A stretch of 64,000 bases of DNA from an uncultured Bacteroidales bacterium (GTDB lineage: Bacteria > Bacteroidota > Bacteroidia > Bacteroidales > Bacteroidaceae): positions 62,001-126,000 of the forward strand of contig CADCIP010000002.1 of NCBI GenBank assembly GCA_902801485.1, read 5' to 3'. Below the pieces are notes generated by a model. That model was given only the letters and a program-made list of their open reading frames with translations. It did not search any database and was not told the origin of the DNA. The translations under genes were made by a program, and so were the position numbers. Shown in pieces: positions 52,879-60,937 of this stretch; positions within the stretch are counted from its first letter, which is position 1; each line of letters opens with the position of its first letter.

Positions 52879-55800
52879 CTAATATAATACCTTCTTTCCA
52901 TTAATAATGTTAATACCCTTCTGCAGACGGCTCATACGCTGACCAGAAAGGTTGTAAATAGCTCCCTCGCCTTCGGAGAGGGTTGGGGTGAGGCTTATGC
53001 CATCAGGATCAAGACTGTTCTCATAACTGCCATCCTCATTCTTAAAGACAACCTGATGAGTATCATCCAGAACAGGGAATTCATCAGAACCGATATTCTG
53101 GAACCAGTTAATCTGACTCTGGTCACCATTGAGTTTAAAGCAAACCTCGCCGTTCTTGAACTGTTCTAAGGTCAATTGTGTACCCTGAGCTTCTCCTATT
53201 GCGTTCAGGTAGTAGCAGTTGTTTAGTTGTCCGTTCCCACGATAGAAGGTGTAACAATAGTCTGTTCCTGTACCTTCGGTGAGAGTGCAAGCTGTGTAGC
53301 AATTGTTGAGCGTAGAAGAACCGCTACCGGAATAGGCTACGAAGCCGCAATACATAGAGCTTCCTTCATATCCCATAGCACCCAACGTAGCACAGTTGTT
53401 AAAGGTGGCATCACCTTCAAGGCGTCCGAACATACCGCCGTCACCTGTTACACCACTGTGGACTCCAGTAATATCTACATCGGTTATCACACTCTCAATG
53501 AGTACAGTATTGCTGGCCCAACCAACAAGTGCTCCGAAATGGATGGTTGTTACTGTAGCATCGCCCTCGACACGCAAATTACGAATGGTGCCTCCGTCAA
53601 CATAGCGGAAAAGACCACAATAGTTATCATTCACCTCATAGCTGTATGTTACTGTATGTCCCTGACCGTCGAATGTTCCGCTGAACTGAGCATCGGAAGT
53701 ACCAATCATCAGGTTGGGGAATTCTTCTGCACGAAGGTCGATATCGGTCATCAGTTTGGCATTGATATCGGTATTACCAGCATTGACCAGATTGGCAAAT
53801 ACGATATAGTCTTTCAGACTACGAATAAGGTAATAGCCATCCTCCTCGTCGGGATAGAAACTGATTTCTTTCTTCAAGTCAATCGCTAAGGCCTCCTCTG
53901 CAGTCATGGTACCGTCAACATAGGCATTGGTAAGCATATTATAGAGGTCATCCATTTGGTCGTTCTCATCATCTGTGAGAATCTCAGAGAATGCACTCTG
54001 CAAACTGCTTACCTGTTCTGCCTTATCCATAAGTGTTACATAAGCCTGCTTACATTCGTATATTTGCAGGAAGATGTTGGAGAACTTCTCGATGAGTTTG
54101 TATTTAGCATCAGGCTCAGTAGTTGTAGCTACAGCATCCAATGTCTCACGGAGTTCATCCTTGAGTGACTGACTGAAGTTGGGATATGTAGCGTATTCCG
54201 CGTAATCGAACTTGTAAACGTCAAGTATGGTGGTTGCACGGGCAGCCTGTGATTCCAGCACATGGTCAAGGCCTTCTTCGGCATCTTCCAATTCGCCAAA
54301 ATAAATCACCTTGATGTTACCGAAGCCGAGCCAGTCACGAGAAAGACCTGTACCAGGTTGGCGGACGCCAATGGTCAGCGTGCCGTCAGTAACGTTGCAA
54401 AGTATGCTGTTGGGATAACGTCCTGCCTGGAAGGCGTTGCAGCAGCTTACTATACCCTGCATGGTGTAACCGATGGTCTCGCCATTATCGTCTGGCACAG
54501 CAAAATCGGCAATCGGGCCGTTGATGTTACAATTCTCGCCATCAATGGCATCATTCACGCTAATCATATCCTCGATATTGGTCTGGAAATAGTTGTGGAT
54601 GCCGTTGGCATACAGAGTGGCAGCATAGTTGGTATTGTAGTAGTCGGTGTGAGGAGTTGGGCGGAAAGCTCCGTTTATCCGCAACTCATAGATTCCGTTC
54701 TTCACACCTGTAACTGTCTGGTACATATCCATCGTGGATACCAGACATTCTGCTGCATACAATGGGCTGGTTTCAGAAGTTCCCCACCCTGTTGGAAGCT
54801 TGCCTTCCCATCCGTCGAACTTATCTCTCAAGTCTGGATTGATGAATAGCATGGTTACATCAGTGCCTACAGTGGGTGCATCTGTGAGAGCCTCTATCAG
54901 TTTCTCGCCAACAAAAGTCGTTTCAGCGATTATTTCCTCCTCACTGAGATTACATTCCTCCAGAATGGTAGGAGCCGATCCATGAGGATAATCCTCGGTC
55001 GGGTCGTTATATTCTGTAAGGTATGATCTCAGTGCCTCAACCTTTTCATTATCAAGTTCAGGATGCTCTTCAAGGTATTGCTTGGTCTCTTCTACCTTAG
55101 CTATGTAAGCAGAATAAGCCTCGGCACAACTGTTAACGTTCTGACGCATACCGTCCAGTTCGGCATAACCTGCCAAGAAAGCATCAATAGTAGCAGATGC
55201 CCTTAGGTCTTCGAGCGCTCCTAAGTAAGAATCTACCAAACTCTTTTGAGCTATGATATCTTCATAACGTTCTGTTTCTTCGTTAACAACCAAATTGACG
55301 AAAGTCTTGAAACTTGCATCATCGGTGATATTCATGAAAATCTTACCTGCACCATATACTTTCAGGTGGTTGTCATCGGGTACCGGTATTTCGTCTTCAC
55401 CGATGGTCTGGTACCAGCCAATTTGACTTTGGTCACCGTTTAATTTATAGCAAAGTTCACCAGTAGAGAGTTCTTCCTCTGTAAAGGGCGTGCCTTGAGC
55501 CACTCCAACAGTATTCAGATAGAAGCAACTGTTCAGCGTACACTCACCTCGGCAGAATGTGTAACAGTAATCAAGTCCCGTTCCTTCTGTAAGACTACAT
55601 GTTGTATAACAATTGTTCAGAACAGAAAGAGTACCGCTTGCCGCATAAGCCACAAATCCGCAATACATCGAACTGCCGACGTTTCCCATTTCACCCAACG
55701 TAGCGCAGTTGTTGAAAGTTACGTTACCATACAAGGCGCCAGTCATACCGCCATCACCTGTAACACCACTACGTTCACCAGTGATATTTACATTTGTAAC

Positions 55801-57198
55801 CACGTTCTCTATGAGCACATCACCTTGCATCCTGCCATTGAGGGCACCAAAGTGAATGGCTGTAACAACGGCCTCACCTTCAATACGCAGGTTACGGATG
55901 GTAGCGCCGTCCATGTATGCGAAGAGACCTCCGTAGTTTTCTGTCACCATGTAGCTATAGGTAATGGTGTGACCGCCACCATCAAAGATACCTTTGAACT
56001 GTTTGTCTGCCGAACCTATCATCAAGTCAGGATTGTCGAATTCGGTCAGATTGATGTCGTCTGTCAGGAGCGCCTTGATATTGTCATCACCCTCCAGAAC
56101 CTTCTGGTTCAACCAGTTCAACTGCTTGGCATTGCCAATAAGATAATAACCCTCTGCGTTCTTCTTTACAGCGTCGGGATCTGCCTGACCGCAAACAACA
56201 CAGATTCCGTCAGCATTAAACTGATGGTCAGGTTTGTTCGGATAACTTTCTGTATTACTGAAAGTAAGAGGGTTGTCTTCAAGTTCTGCACCATCACAAC
56301 GGACAGTGCCTGATGCATAAACGCGCTTCCCTGCCGGGTTAGGCATGGGGTACGGGTCAGTACCTATGGTTTGTGTCCATACGATGTCTTCCTGGTTACC
56401 GTTGAGTTTGTAGCATAGGGAACCGTTGGCTATCTGCTCTGCGGTTATCTGCGTACCTTGTTTCTTATCAATATAATTGAGATAGTAGCAGTTATTGAAG
56501 GTGTTCGTACCACTGCCATGAGTTAAAGTTCCGCTGTTCCCGTCGATTCCTGTACCTTCCTTAAACGCACAGGCTGAATAACAGTTGTTCAGCGTTGTTT
56601 TGCTGGCTCCGTCTGACCAACCAGAATAGCTGCTGTACATTGAGCTGATTTCTGATCCCATCGGACCCAGTGTGGCACAGTTGTTGAAGGTAATGTTGGC
56701 ATAGTTGGCACCAATCATACCCGCATCGCCCTGAACACCAGTGTTGGACATTCCTGTGATGTCAACATTCGTCACTACATTCTCCACAAGTATGTTACCC
56801 TTTCCACGACCAATGAGGGCGCCAAAGTGAATATTCGTCGCGTAAACGCTTCCCTCAACACGGAGGTTACGGATAGTTGCTCCTTCGACAAAGGCAAAAA
56901 GGCCACGCCACTTTTCTGTAACTTCCTCATAATGATAGGTGATGGTATGCCATTGGCCATCAAACGTGCCCTTAAAGGGATTTGCTTCCGTACCAATCAT
57001 CAGGTTGGGATAGTCGCTTGTGCTCAGGTCGATGTCTGCAGTCAGCACGCCGTCCACTTCGGTACCCATCTCGACAAGTTGTGCAAAGTTATACAAATCC
57101 TCGGCAGTAGCAATAGAAAGCGGCTGTGCCATCGCCACATTCTTTCCCACCAAACCTGTCATGGCAAGAAAAAGTAATGTTAGTAATTTTGTTTTCAT
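52879..57198 (-). CDS. Giant secreted GLUG-repeat protein with T9SS tail
   Basis: I do not know its function. The start is ATG 57198, which gives a signal peptide (MKTKLLTLLFLAMTGLVGKN, cleaved after MAQ) and places the promoter 40 bp upstream; the longer frame has no signal. The 1439-residue protein contains three related blocks of about 230 residues (near 20-330, 360-640 and 1150-1385). Each has the order NLMIG, GTFDGxxHT(I/V)TY, GLF, TIRNLR(V/I)EG, IHFGAL, FNNCATLG, LNNCY and CYKLNG. Between blocks two and three lie a helical region (LEDLRASATIDAFLAGYAEL) and a jelly-roll-like carbohydrate-binding domain (NGIYELRINGAFRPTPHTD). The end YNLSGQRMSRLQKGINIING resembles a sorting tail and is preceded by an inserted palindrome. 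It may bind glycans or surfaces. Confidence 0.82.
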   Translation of the reverse strand: MKTKLLTLLFLAMTGLVGKNVAMAQPLSIATAEDLYNFAQLVEMGTEVDGVLTADIDLSTSDYPNLMIGTEANPFKGTFDGQWHTITYHYEEVTEKWRGLFAFVEGATIRNLRVEGSVYATNIHFGALIGRGKGNILVENVVTNVDITGMSNTGVQGDAGMIGANYANITFNNCATLGPMGSEISSMYSSYSGWSDGASKTTLNNCYSACAFKEGTGIDGNSGTLTHGSGTNTFNNCYYLNYIDKKQGTQITAEQIANGSLCYKLNGNQEDIVWTQTIGTDPYPMPNPAGKRVYASGTVRCDGAELEDNPLTFSNTESYPNKPDHQFNADGICVVCGQADPDAVKKNAEGYYLIGNAKQLNWLNQKVLEGDDNIKALLTDDINLTEFDNPDLMIGSADKQFKGIFDGGGHTITYSYMVTENYGGLFAYMDGATIRNLRIEGEAVVTAIHFGALNGRMQGDVLIENVVTNVNITGERSGVTGDGGMTGALYGNVTFNNCATLGEMGNVGSSMYCGFVAYAASGTLSVLNNCYTTCSLTEGTGLDYCYTFCRGECTLNSCFYLNTVGVAQGTPFTEEELSTGELCYKLNGDQSQIGWYQTIGEDEIPVPDDNHLKVYGAGKIFMNITDDASFKTFVNLVVNEETERYEDIIAQKSLVDSYLGALEDLRASATIDAFLAGYAELDGMRQNVNSCAEAYSAYIAKVEETKQYLEEHPELDNEKVEALRSYLTEYNDPTEDYPHGSAPTILEECNLSEEEIIAETTFVGEKLIEALTDAPTVGTDVTMLFINPDLRDKFDGWEGKLPTGWGTSETSPLYAAECLVSTMDMYQTVTGVKNGIYELRINGAFRPTPHTDYYNTNYAATLYANGIHNYFQTNIEDMISVNDAIDGENCNINGPIADFAVPDDNGETIGYTMQGIVSCCNAFQAGRYPNSILCNVTDGTLTIGVRQPGTGLSRDWLGFGNIKVIYFGELEDAEEGLDHVLESQAARATTILDVYKFDYAEYATYPNFSQSLKDELRETLDAVATTTEPDAKYKLIEKFSNIFLQIYECKQAYVTLMDKAEQVSSLQSAFSEILTDDENDQMDDLYNMLTNAYVDGTMTAEEALAIDLKKEISFYPDEEDGYYLIRSLKDYIVFANLVNAGNTDINAKLMTDIDLRAEEFPNLMIGTSDAQFSGTFDGQGHTVTYSYEVNDNYCGLFRYVDGGTIRNLRVEGDATVTTIHFGALVGWASNTVLIESVITDVDITGVHSGVTGDGGMFGRLEGDATFNNCATLGAMGYEGSSMYCGFVAYSGSGSSTLNNCYTACTLTEGTGTDYCYTFYRGNGQLNNCYYLNAIGEAQGTQLTLEQFKNGEVCFKLNGDQSQINWFQNIGSDEFPVLDDTHQVVFKNEDGSYENSLDPDGISLTPTLSEGEGAIYNLSGQRMSRLQKGINIINGKKVLY
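52961..52994. repeat. GC-rich palindromic repeat inside the coding region
   Basis: On the coding strand GCCTCACCCCAACCCTCTCC and the following GAAGGCGAGGGAGC encode SLTPTLSEGEGA in frame, right before the YNLSGQR tail. The same element outside genes is at 9990, 45693 and 45791. Confidence 0.88.
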
Positions 57199-57238
57199 AA
57201 TAGTTGATTTATTTGTTGAAACAGTGTTTTTTATATGG

Positions 57239-57269
57239 CAAAGATACAAATATGAGAGAGAAATACAAA
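57239..57269 (-). promoter_or_regulatory. Bacteroidota promoter of the GLUG-repeat gene
   Basis: On the minus strand: TTTG (57269-57266), 19 bp, TATCTTTG (57246-57239). Elements and spacing match; ATG follows 40 bp later. Confidence 0.75.
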
Positions 57270-57309
57270 AGAAAACAGAAAATCTTTTCATTTCTGATTG
57301 AAAAAATTG

Positions 57310-57317
57310 TATCTTTA
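57310..57317 (+). promoter_or_regulatory. Candidate -7 element for the C69 peptidase gene
   Basis: TATCTTTA is one base off TAnnTTTG and lies 28 bp before ATG 57346. No clear -33. Confidence 0.35.
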
Positions 57318-57345
57318 TCCCCAAATTAAAAATAAGGTAAAGAAA

Positions 57346-58914
57346 ATGACCCGATTCAGAATTATTCCCCTACTCTTCCTGCTGGTTGCTACAGGCTGCC
57401 TGGCAGATGGCTATGATAAGGATGCCTGCACCAGTATTATGGTAGGCAAAAAGGCTTCTGCCGACGGAAGTGTGATGACCAGCCACACATGCGACTCGTG
57501 GTATCGTACATGGATGGATATCGTTCCTGCCCAGAACTTCGGGAAAGATACCGTTACCTACATCTACGAAGGCACCATGCACACAGAACATGCCAGCGAC
57601 CGTACTGGCGTTAAAGAGAAAGGTACGATTCCTCAGGTAAAGCATACCTACCGCTATCTGAATACCGCCTACCCTTGTCTGAACGAGCATCAGTTAGGCA
57701 TAGGAGAAACCACCTATGGCGGTCGGGATACGATGCAGAACAAGGCAGGCATGTTTATGATAGAGGAACTGGAACGCATCGCCCTGGAGCGTTGCACTAC
57801 AGCACGCGATGCCATCCGTCTGATGGGCGAGCTGATCAAACAGTACGGCTACGGTGATTCGGGCGAATGCCTGACCATTGCCGACCCCAACGAGGTGTGG
57901 ATATTCGAGGTGCAAGGCGAAGGCCCCAAGAAGATCGGCGGCGTATGGGCTGCCCAGCGGATTCCCGACGATGAGATTGCCGTAAGCGCCAATGTCAGCA
58001 GAATAGGAAAGCTGGACCTCTCCGACACCGACCATTTTATGGCTTCGGAAAATGTGTTCGATGTAGCACGGGATATGAAACTATGGGACGGCAAGGATGA
58101 ATTTTCTTTCTGGAAAGCCTACAGCGGCGGCAATTACTTCAACGAGCCCAAGAACTATTCGGTACGCGAGCTGTTCATTATGCAGCAGCTGGCTCCCTCG
58201 AAGGGATTCACGGCCGATATGGAGGAACTGCCAGTAAGTGTGAAACCCGATTCCTTGGTAAGCGTAGAGCGTGTGGCTAAACTCCTCGGCTCTTACTACG
58301 AGGGAACAGAGCAGAGTTTGTCGTGCAAGATAGACAGCCTGGCAGCTAAGTCGGAGGTAAAAGGCCGGCCTATGATTACCAACCCTTGGATGCGGCCCGA
58401 CGAGATAGCGCTTTACGGTAAGCTGCTGAACGATTCCACCATGCAGAACATCCGTACCGTTAGCGTCAGCTGGTGTGCCTACAGTACCATTATCCAGCTG
58501 CGCTCCTGGCTGCCCGACGAGATTGGCGGCGTAGCATGGATCTGTCTGGACAATCCCGGTCAGTCGCCCCGCTTCCCCATATTTGCAGGCAACACCTCGC
58601 TTCCCATGATGCTGAACATCTGCGGTCAGCACCGCCTGCGCGACGATGCAGCCCTCTGGCATTTCCGTCAGGCCAACCGGATAGCTACCGTAAGATGGGC
58701 CAGCTGCAGAAATGCGATGGTGAATGCACAGCAATACTTCCTGGACAAGGGAAAGCGCGAACTGCCCTTTGTGGAACAGACGTGGCAGTCGTTGCCCGAG
58801 AATGAAAGAAATAATTTCCTGAACGGATACACACGCGACTTCTTCGGTGCTGCCGTCACCCGTTGGGACGAACTCTTCCGACAGTACTCGCGCCAGCTTT
58901 GGTCGGGATTCTAG
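57346..58914 (+). CDS. C69-family dipeptidase, secreted
   Basis: C69 (PepD-like) enzymes are N-terminal nucleophile dipeptidases. The start is ATG 57346: it gives a signal/lipoprotein-type leader RIIPLLFLLVATGCLADG, whereas the upstream in-frame codons overlap the promoter. The nucleophile is Cys in DKDACTSIMVGKKASADGS at about residue 29, exposed after removal of the leader. Further family features are GIGETTYGGRDTMQNKAGM near 125 and ECLTIADPNEVWIFEVQG near 185. The 522 residues are normal length. The TGC preceding LADG could instead be a lipidated Cys. Its stop codon shares CTAG with the stop of the convergent next gene. Confidence 0.9.
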   Translation: MTRFRIIPLLFLLVATGCLADGYDKDACTSIMVGKKASADGSVMTSHTCDSWYRTWMDIVPAQNFGKDTVTYIYEGTMHTEHASDRTGVKEKGTIPQVKHTYRYLNTAYPCLNEHQLGIGETTYGGRDTMQNKAGMFMIEELERIALERCTTARDAIRLMGELIKQYGYGDSGECLTIADPNEVWIFEVQGEGPKKIGGVWAAQRIPDDEIAVSANVSRIGKLDLSDTDHFMASENVFDVARDMKLWDGKDEFSFWKAYSGGNYFNEPKNYSVRELFIMQQLAPSKGFTADMEELPVSVKPDSLVSVERVAKLLGSYYEGTEQSLSCKIDSLAAKSEVKGRPMITNPWMRPDEIALYGKLLNDSTMQNIRTVSVSWCAYSTIIQLRSWLPDEIGGVAWICLDNPGQSPRFPIFAGNTSLPMMLNICGQHRLRDDAALWHFRQANRIATVRWASCRNAMVNAQQYFLDKGKRELPFVEQTWQSLPENERNNFLNGYTRDFFGAAVTRWDELFRQYSRQLWSGF

Positions 58915-59717
58915 ACCTTCTTACTATCCCTGACAATAGAAACCAGCCGGTTCAGGTTTTCGCGGCTATTGCCGGCCAGAACGCCTGACGGCTTTGTATA
59001 GTCAAGGGGCAGACCTTCGCGGTTACAGAGTACACCGCCGGCCTCTTCGAGAATCAGCGAAGCGGCAGCAAAATCCCAAGGCGAAAGAAGGTACTCGAAG
59101 TAAAGTTCACAACGGCCCATAGCCAGATAACAGAGTTCGGGAGCAGCTGCTCCGAACCGACGGATATCGTTACACTGCATGAATACATTCCGGATAATGT
59201 CGGAACATACCTGAGCATATTCCTTGTGATAGACAGCCAGGGCCGTACACATGATACTGTCTGAGAACGGACGGTCGGACACATGAAGGGGCACAGACGG
59301 CCTGCCGCTTTGCGGATGATGCAGGAAGGCACCCTTGCCGCGCTGAGCGGCGAAGAGTTCGTCGGTCCGAGGCAGATACACAACGGCCAGCTCCATCACT
59401 GCACCATGTTTCAGACCCACACAAATAGCACATTCGCGAATGCCCCTGCTGTAATTGGCCGTACCGTCTATAGGGTCGATAATCCATGTGTATTCGTGCA
59501 AGAGGTCGTGCATATCTTCCTCCTCGCACAAGAAACCGCAACCGGGCAGCAAGTCGCTGAGCCGCCGGCAAAGGAATTCCTGCACGGCAATATCAGACGA
59601 AGTGACAATATTGGCAGCTCCGTCTTTCTGAGAAATCCGGAAGTCGTCTGTAAGCATCAGGCCAGATGCATCGATAACGGTATGAATAACTGAACTAAGC
59701 ATATTTATTTCGTCCAT
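58911..59717 (-). CDS. Inositol-monophosphatase-family phosphatase
   Basis: The family dephosphorylates inositol phosphate, PAP or similar sugar phosphates using Mg2+. The 268-residue protein shows all metal motifs: Glu-rich GFLCEEEDMHD near 76, WIIDPIDGTANYSRGI near 93 and SPWDFAAASLILEEAGG near 220. A small-molecule phosphatase role is clear, but the substrate is not. SuhB and CysQ are the closest named kinds. It overlaps the convergent C69 gene by 4 bp and lies 25 bp after the GntR regulator on the same strand, so it may be read with it. Confidence 0.9.
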   Translation of the reverse strand: MDEINMLSSVIHTVIDASGLMLTDDFRISQKDGAANIVTSSDIAVQEFLCRRLSDLLPGCGFLCEEEDMHDLLHEYTWIIDPIDGTANYSRGIRECAICVGLKHGAVMELAVVYLPRTDELFAAQRGKGAFLHHPQSGRPSVPLHVSDRPFSDSIMCTALAVYHKEYAQVCSDIIRNVFMQCNDIRRFGAAAPELCYLAMGRCELYFEYLLSPWDFAAASLILEEAGGVLCNREGLPLDYTKPSGVLAGNSRENLNRLVSIVRDSKKV

Positions 59718-59742
59718 ACTCTGTGAGTTTTATCCTGGTGCT

Positions 59743-60720
59743 TTAAACAGATGATCGCAGGTTCAGACAGCACGGATTGCGTATCACCTCTATGCCAGGC
59801 TTTCCCAAGAGAGAAGCCATCGTATGGCCCATCAGCCTGAAATCCGTACTGATGGTGGTGATACCGCCACAGAGCACCTCCTTAAGAGGTGTCTCATTGT
59901 ATGAAACAATGCCAAAGTCTCTGCCCGGTACAAAATTCTGTCGGGCAGCCTGTTTGATAACTGTCACTAAATCCCGGTCATTAACAAGTATAAAAACATC
60001 ACCTTCGTGAATACGCCGGTTCTCGATGCTGTTTAAATATTTACACTTAAAACCGTATTCCTTGCAGAAACGCATCAGGCCATAATAACGTTCATAAGGT
60101 TCTTTCGCTTCGTTCTGAACCATAATAAAACGCTTGTACTTACTAAAATGGGGGACGCCGGAAAGAAGCGCATCGTAGGTGTCAGCTTCGAAGTCCTGCG
60201 CAACGGCAGAATACTTGCCGAAAAGTTCCCTGTCGTAATGGTCAAGCAGATATACGCGTCCGCCCAGCGAGTTGAGCAAATCTTCCGTGCCCAGGAACTT
60301 ACCCGTCATGACAATATACGTCGTGTACTTTCCTTTGGCTTCTGTCAGCAATTGATTAAAGACCTCCCTATTATAATTATGGAATTGTATATTAACAGAG
60401 CATTTGTTGTCGATGCTTTCCATGAAAGAATTATATAGATCTTCCTTGAACTCATTCAACTCATTAAATAGCATGAATATATTGTATTCTGAATGCAAAT
60501 TGGTACTGTCAATATAATAGCCTTTGCCTTGCTTTGAATCAATGATTCCCCTTGACTTCAGTTCCGTAATCCCGGCAAATACAGTATCACGGGATAAGTT
60601 GAACATACGACGGAATTCATTAATGGAAGGTATCCAGTCGCCTTTTTGTAGTCTTCCAGACGATACCTCTTCCTGCACATATTTTACAATCAACTTGTAT
60701 TTCGAATCGTTGTGTTGCAT
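59743..60720 (-). CDS. GntR-type regulator with LacI-like sugar-binding domain
   Basis: The 325-residue regulator has a GntR winged helix at residues about 8-75 (VQEEVSSGRLQKGDWIPSIN; EFRRMFNLSRDTVFAGITEL; IIDSKQGKGYYID). A periplasmic-binding-protein-like effector domain follows to the end (FVPGRDFGIVSYNETPL; GGITTISTDFRLMGHTMASL). This arrangement is known for sugar-responsive regulators such as AraR of Bacillus and FucR-type factors of Bacteroides. It is divergent from the GH51-GH127 gene, with a direct repeat in the shared region, so I infer that it controls that gene in response to arabinose or a related sugar. Confidence 0.88.
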   Translation of the reverse strand: MQHNDSKYKLIVKYVQEEVSSGRLQKGDWIPSINEFRRMFNLSRDTVFAGITELKSRGIIDSKQGKGYYIDSTNLHSEYNIFMLFNELNEFKEDLYNSFMESIDNKCSVNIQFHNYNREVFNQLLTEAKGKYTTYIVMTGKFLGTEDLLNSLGGRVYLLDHYDRELFGKYSAVAQDFEADTYDALLSGVPHFSKYKRFIMVQNEAKEPYERYYGLMRFCKEYGFKCKYLNSIENRRIHEGDVFILVNDRDLVTVIKQAARQNFVPGRDFGIVSYNETPLKEVLCGGITTISTDFRLMGHTMASLLGKPGIEVIRNPCCLNLRSSV

Positions 60721-60744
60721 TCCTTATATATGTATTTAATGGTG

Positions 60745-60752
60745 CAAAGGTA
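60745..60752 (-). promoter_or_regulatory. Candidate -7 element of the GntR gene
   Basis: TACCTTTG on the minus strand, 25 bp before the ATG at 60720. Confidence 0.5.
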
Positions 60753-60829
60753 CGATAAAAAGAGAAAAAAGAAAGATAAAAAGCGAAAAGAATATGTATA
60801 TGTTATATAACATGCTAAAATAATTCCCA

Positions 60830-60866
60830 ACTGATACGGACTGGTACGATTTATTTTGTATATTTG
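60830..60866 (+). promoter_or_regulatory. Candidate operator and promoter of the GH51-GH127 gene
   Basis: ACTGATACG (60830-60838) and ACTGGTACG (60840-60848) form a direct repeat with a 10-bp period, one helical turn. TATATTTG, a -7 match, follows at 60859-60866. The repeat covers where the -33 should be, so a bound regulator would block RNA polymerase. GGTAC half-sites are plausible for a GntR/LacI-type protein. Confidence 0.55.
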
Positions 60867-60937
60867 CAGCCGGAAAGTTGCAAAAACGACAAATACGGTC
60901 CTAAAACTAAAGAAAAAACCATTTAAAAAAAACTGAT

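Noticed and set aside
55495-56313. 272-codon frame opposite the GLUG-repeat gene
   Set aside because: It lies fully antisense to a well-supported gene, and similar open frames appear opposite each repeated block because of repeated codon use.
60745-60866. Riboswitch or attenuator between GntR and GH51-GH127
   Set aside because: No conserved stem set or terminator was visible; the direct repeat fits a protein operator better.
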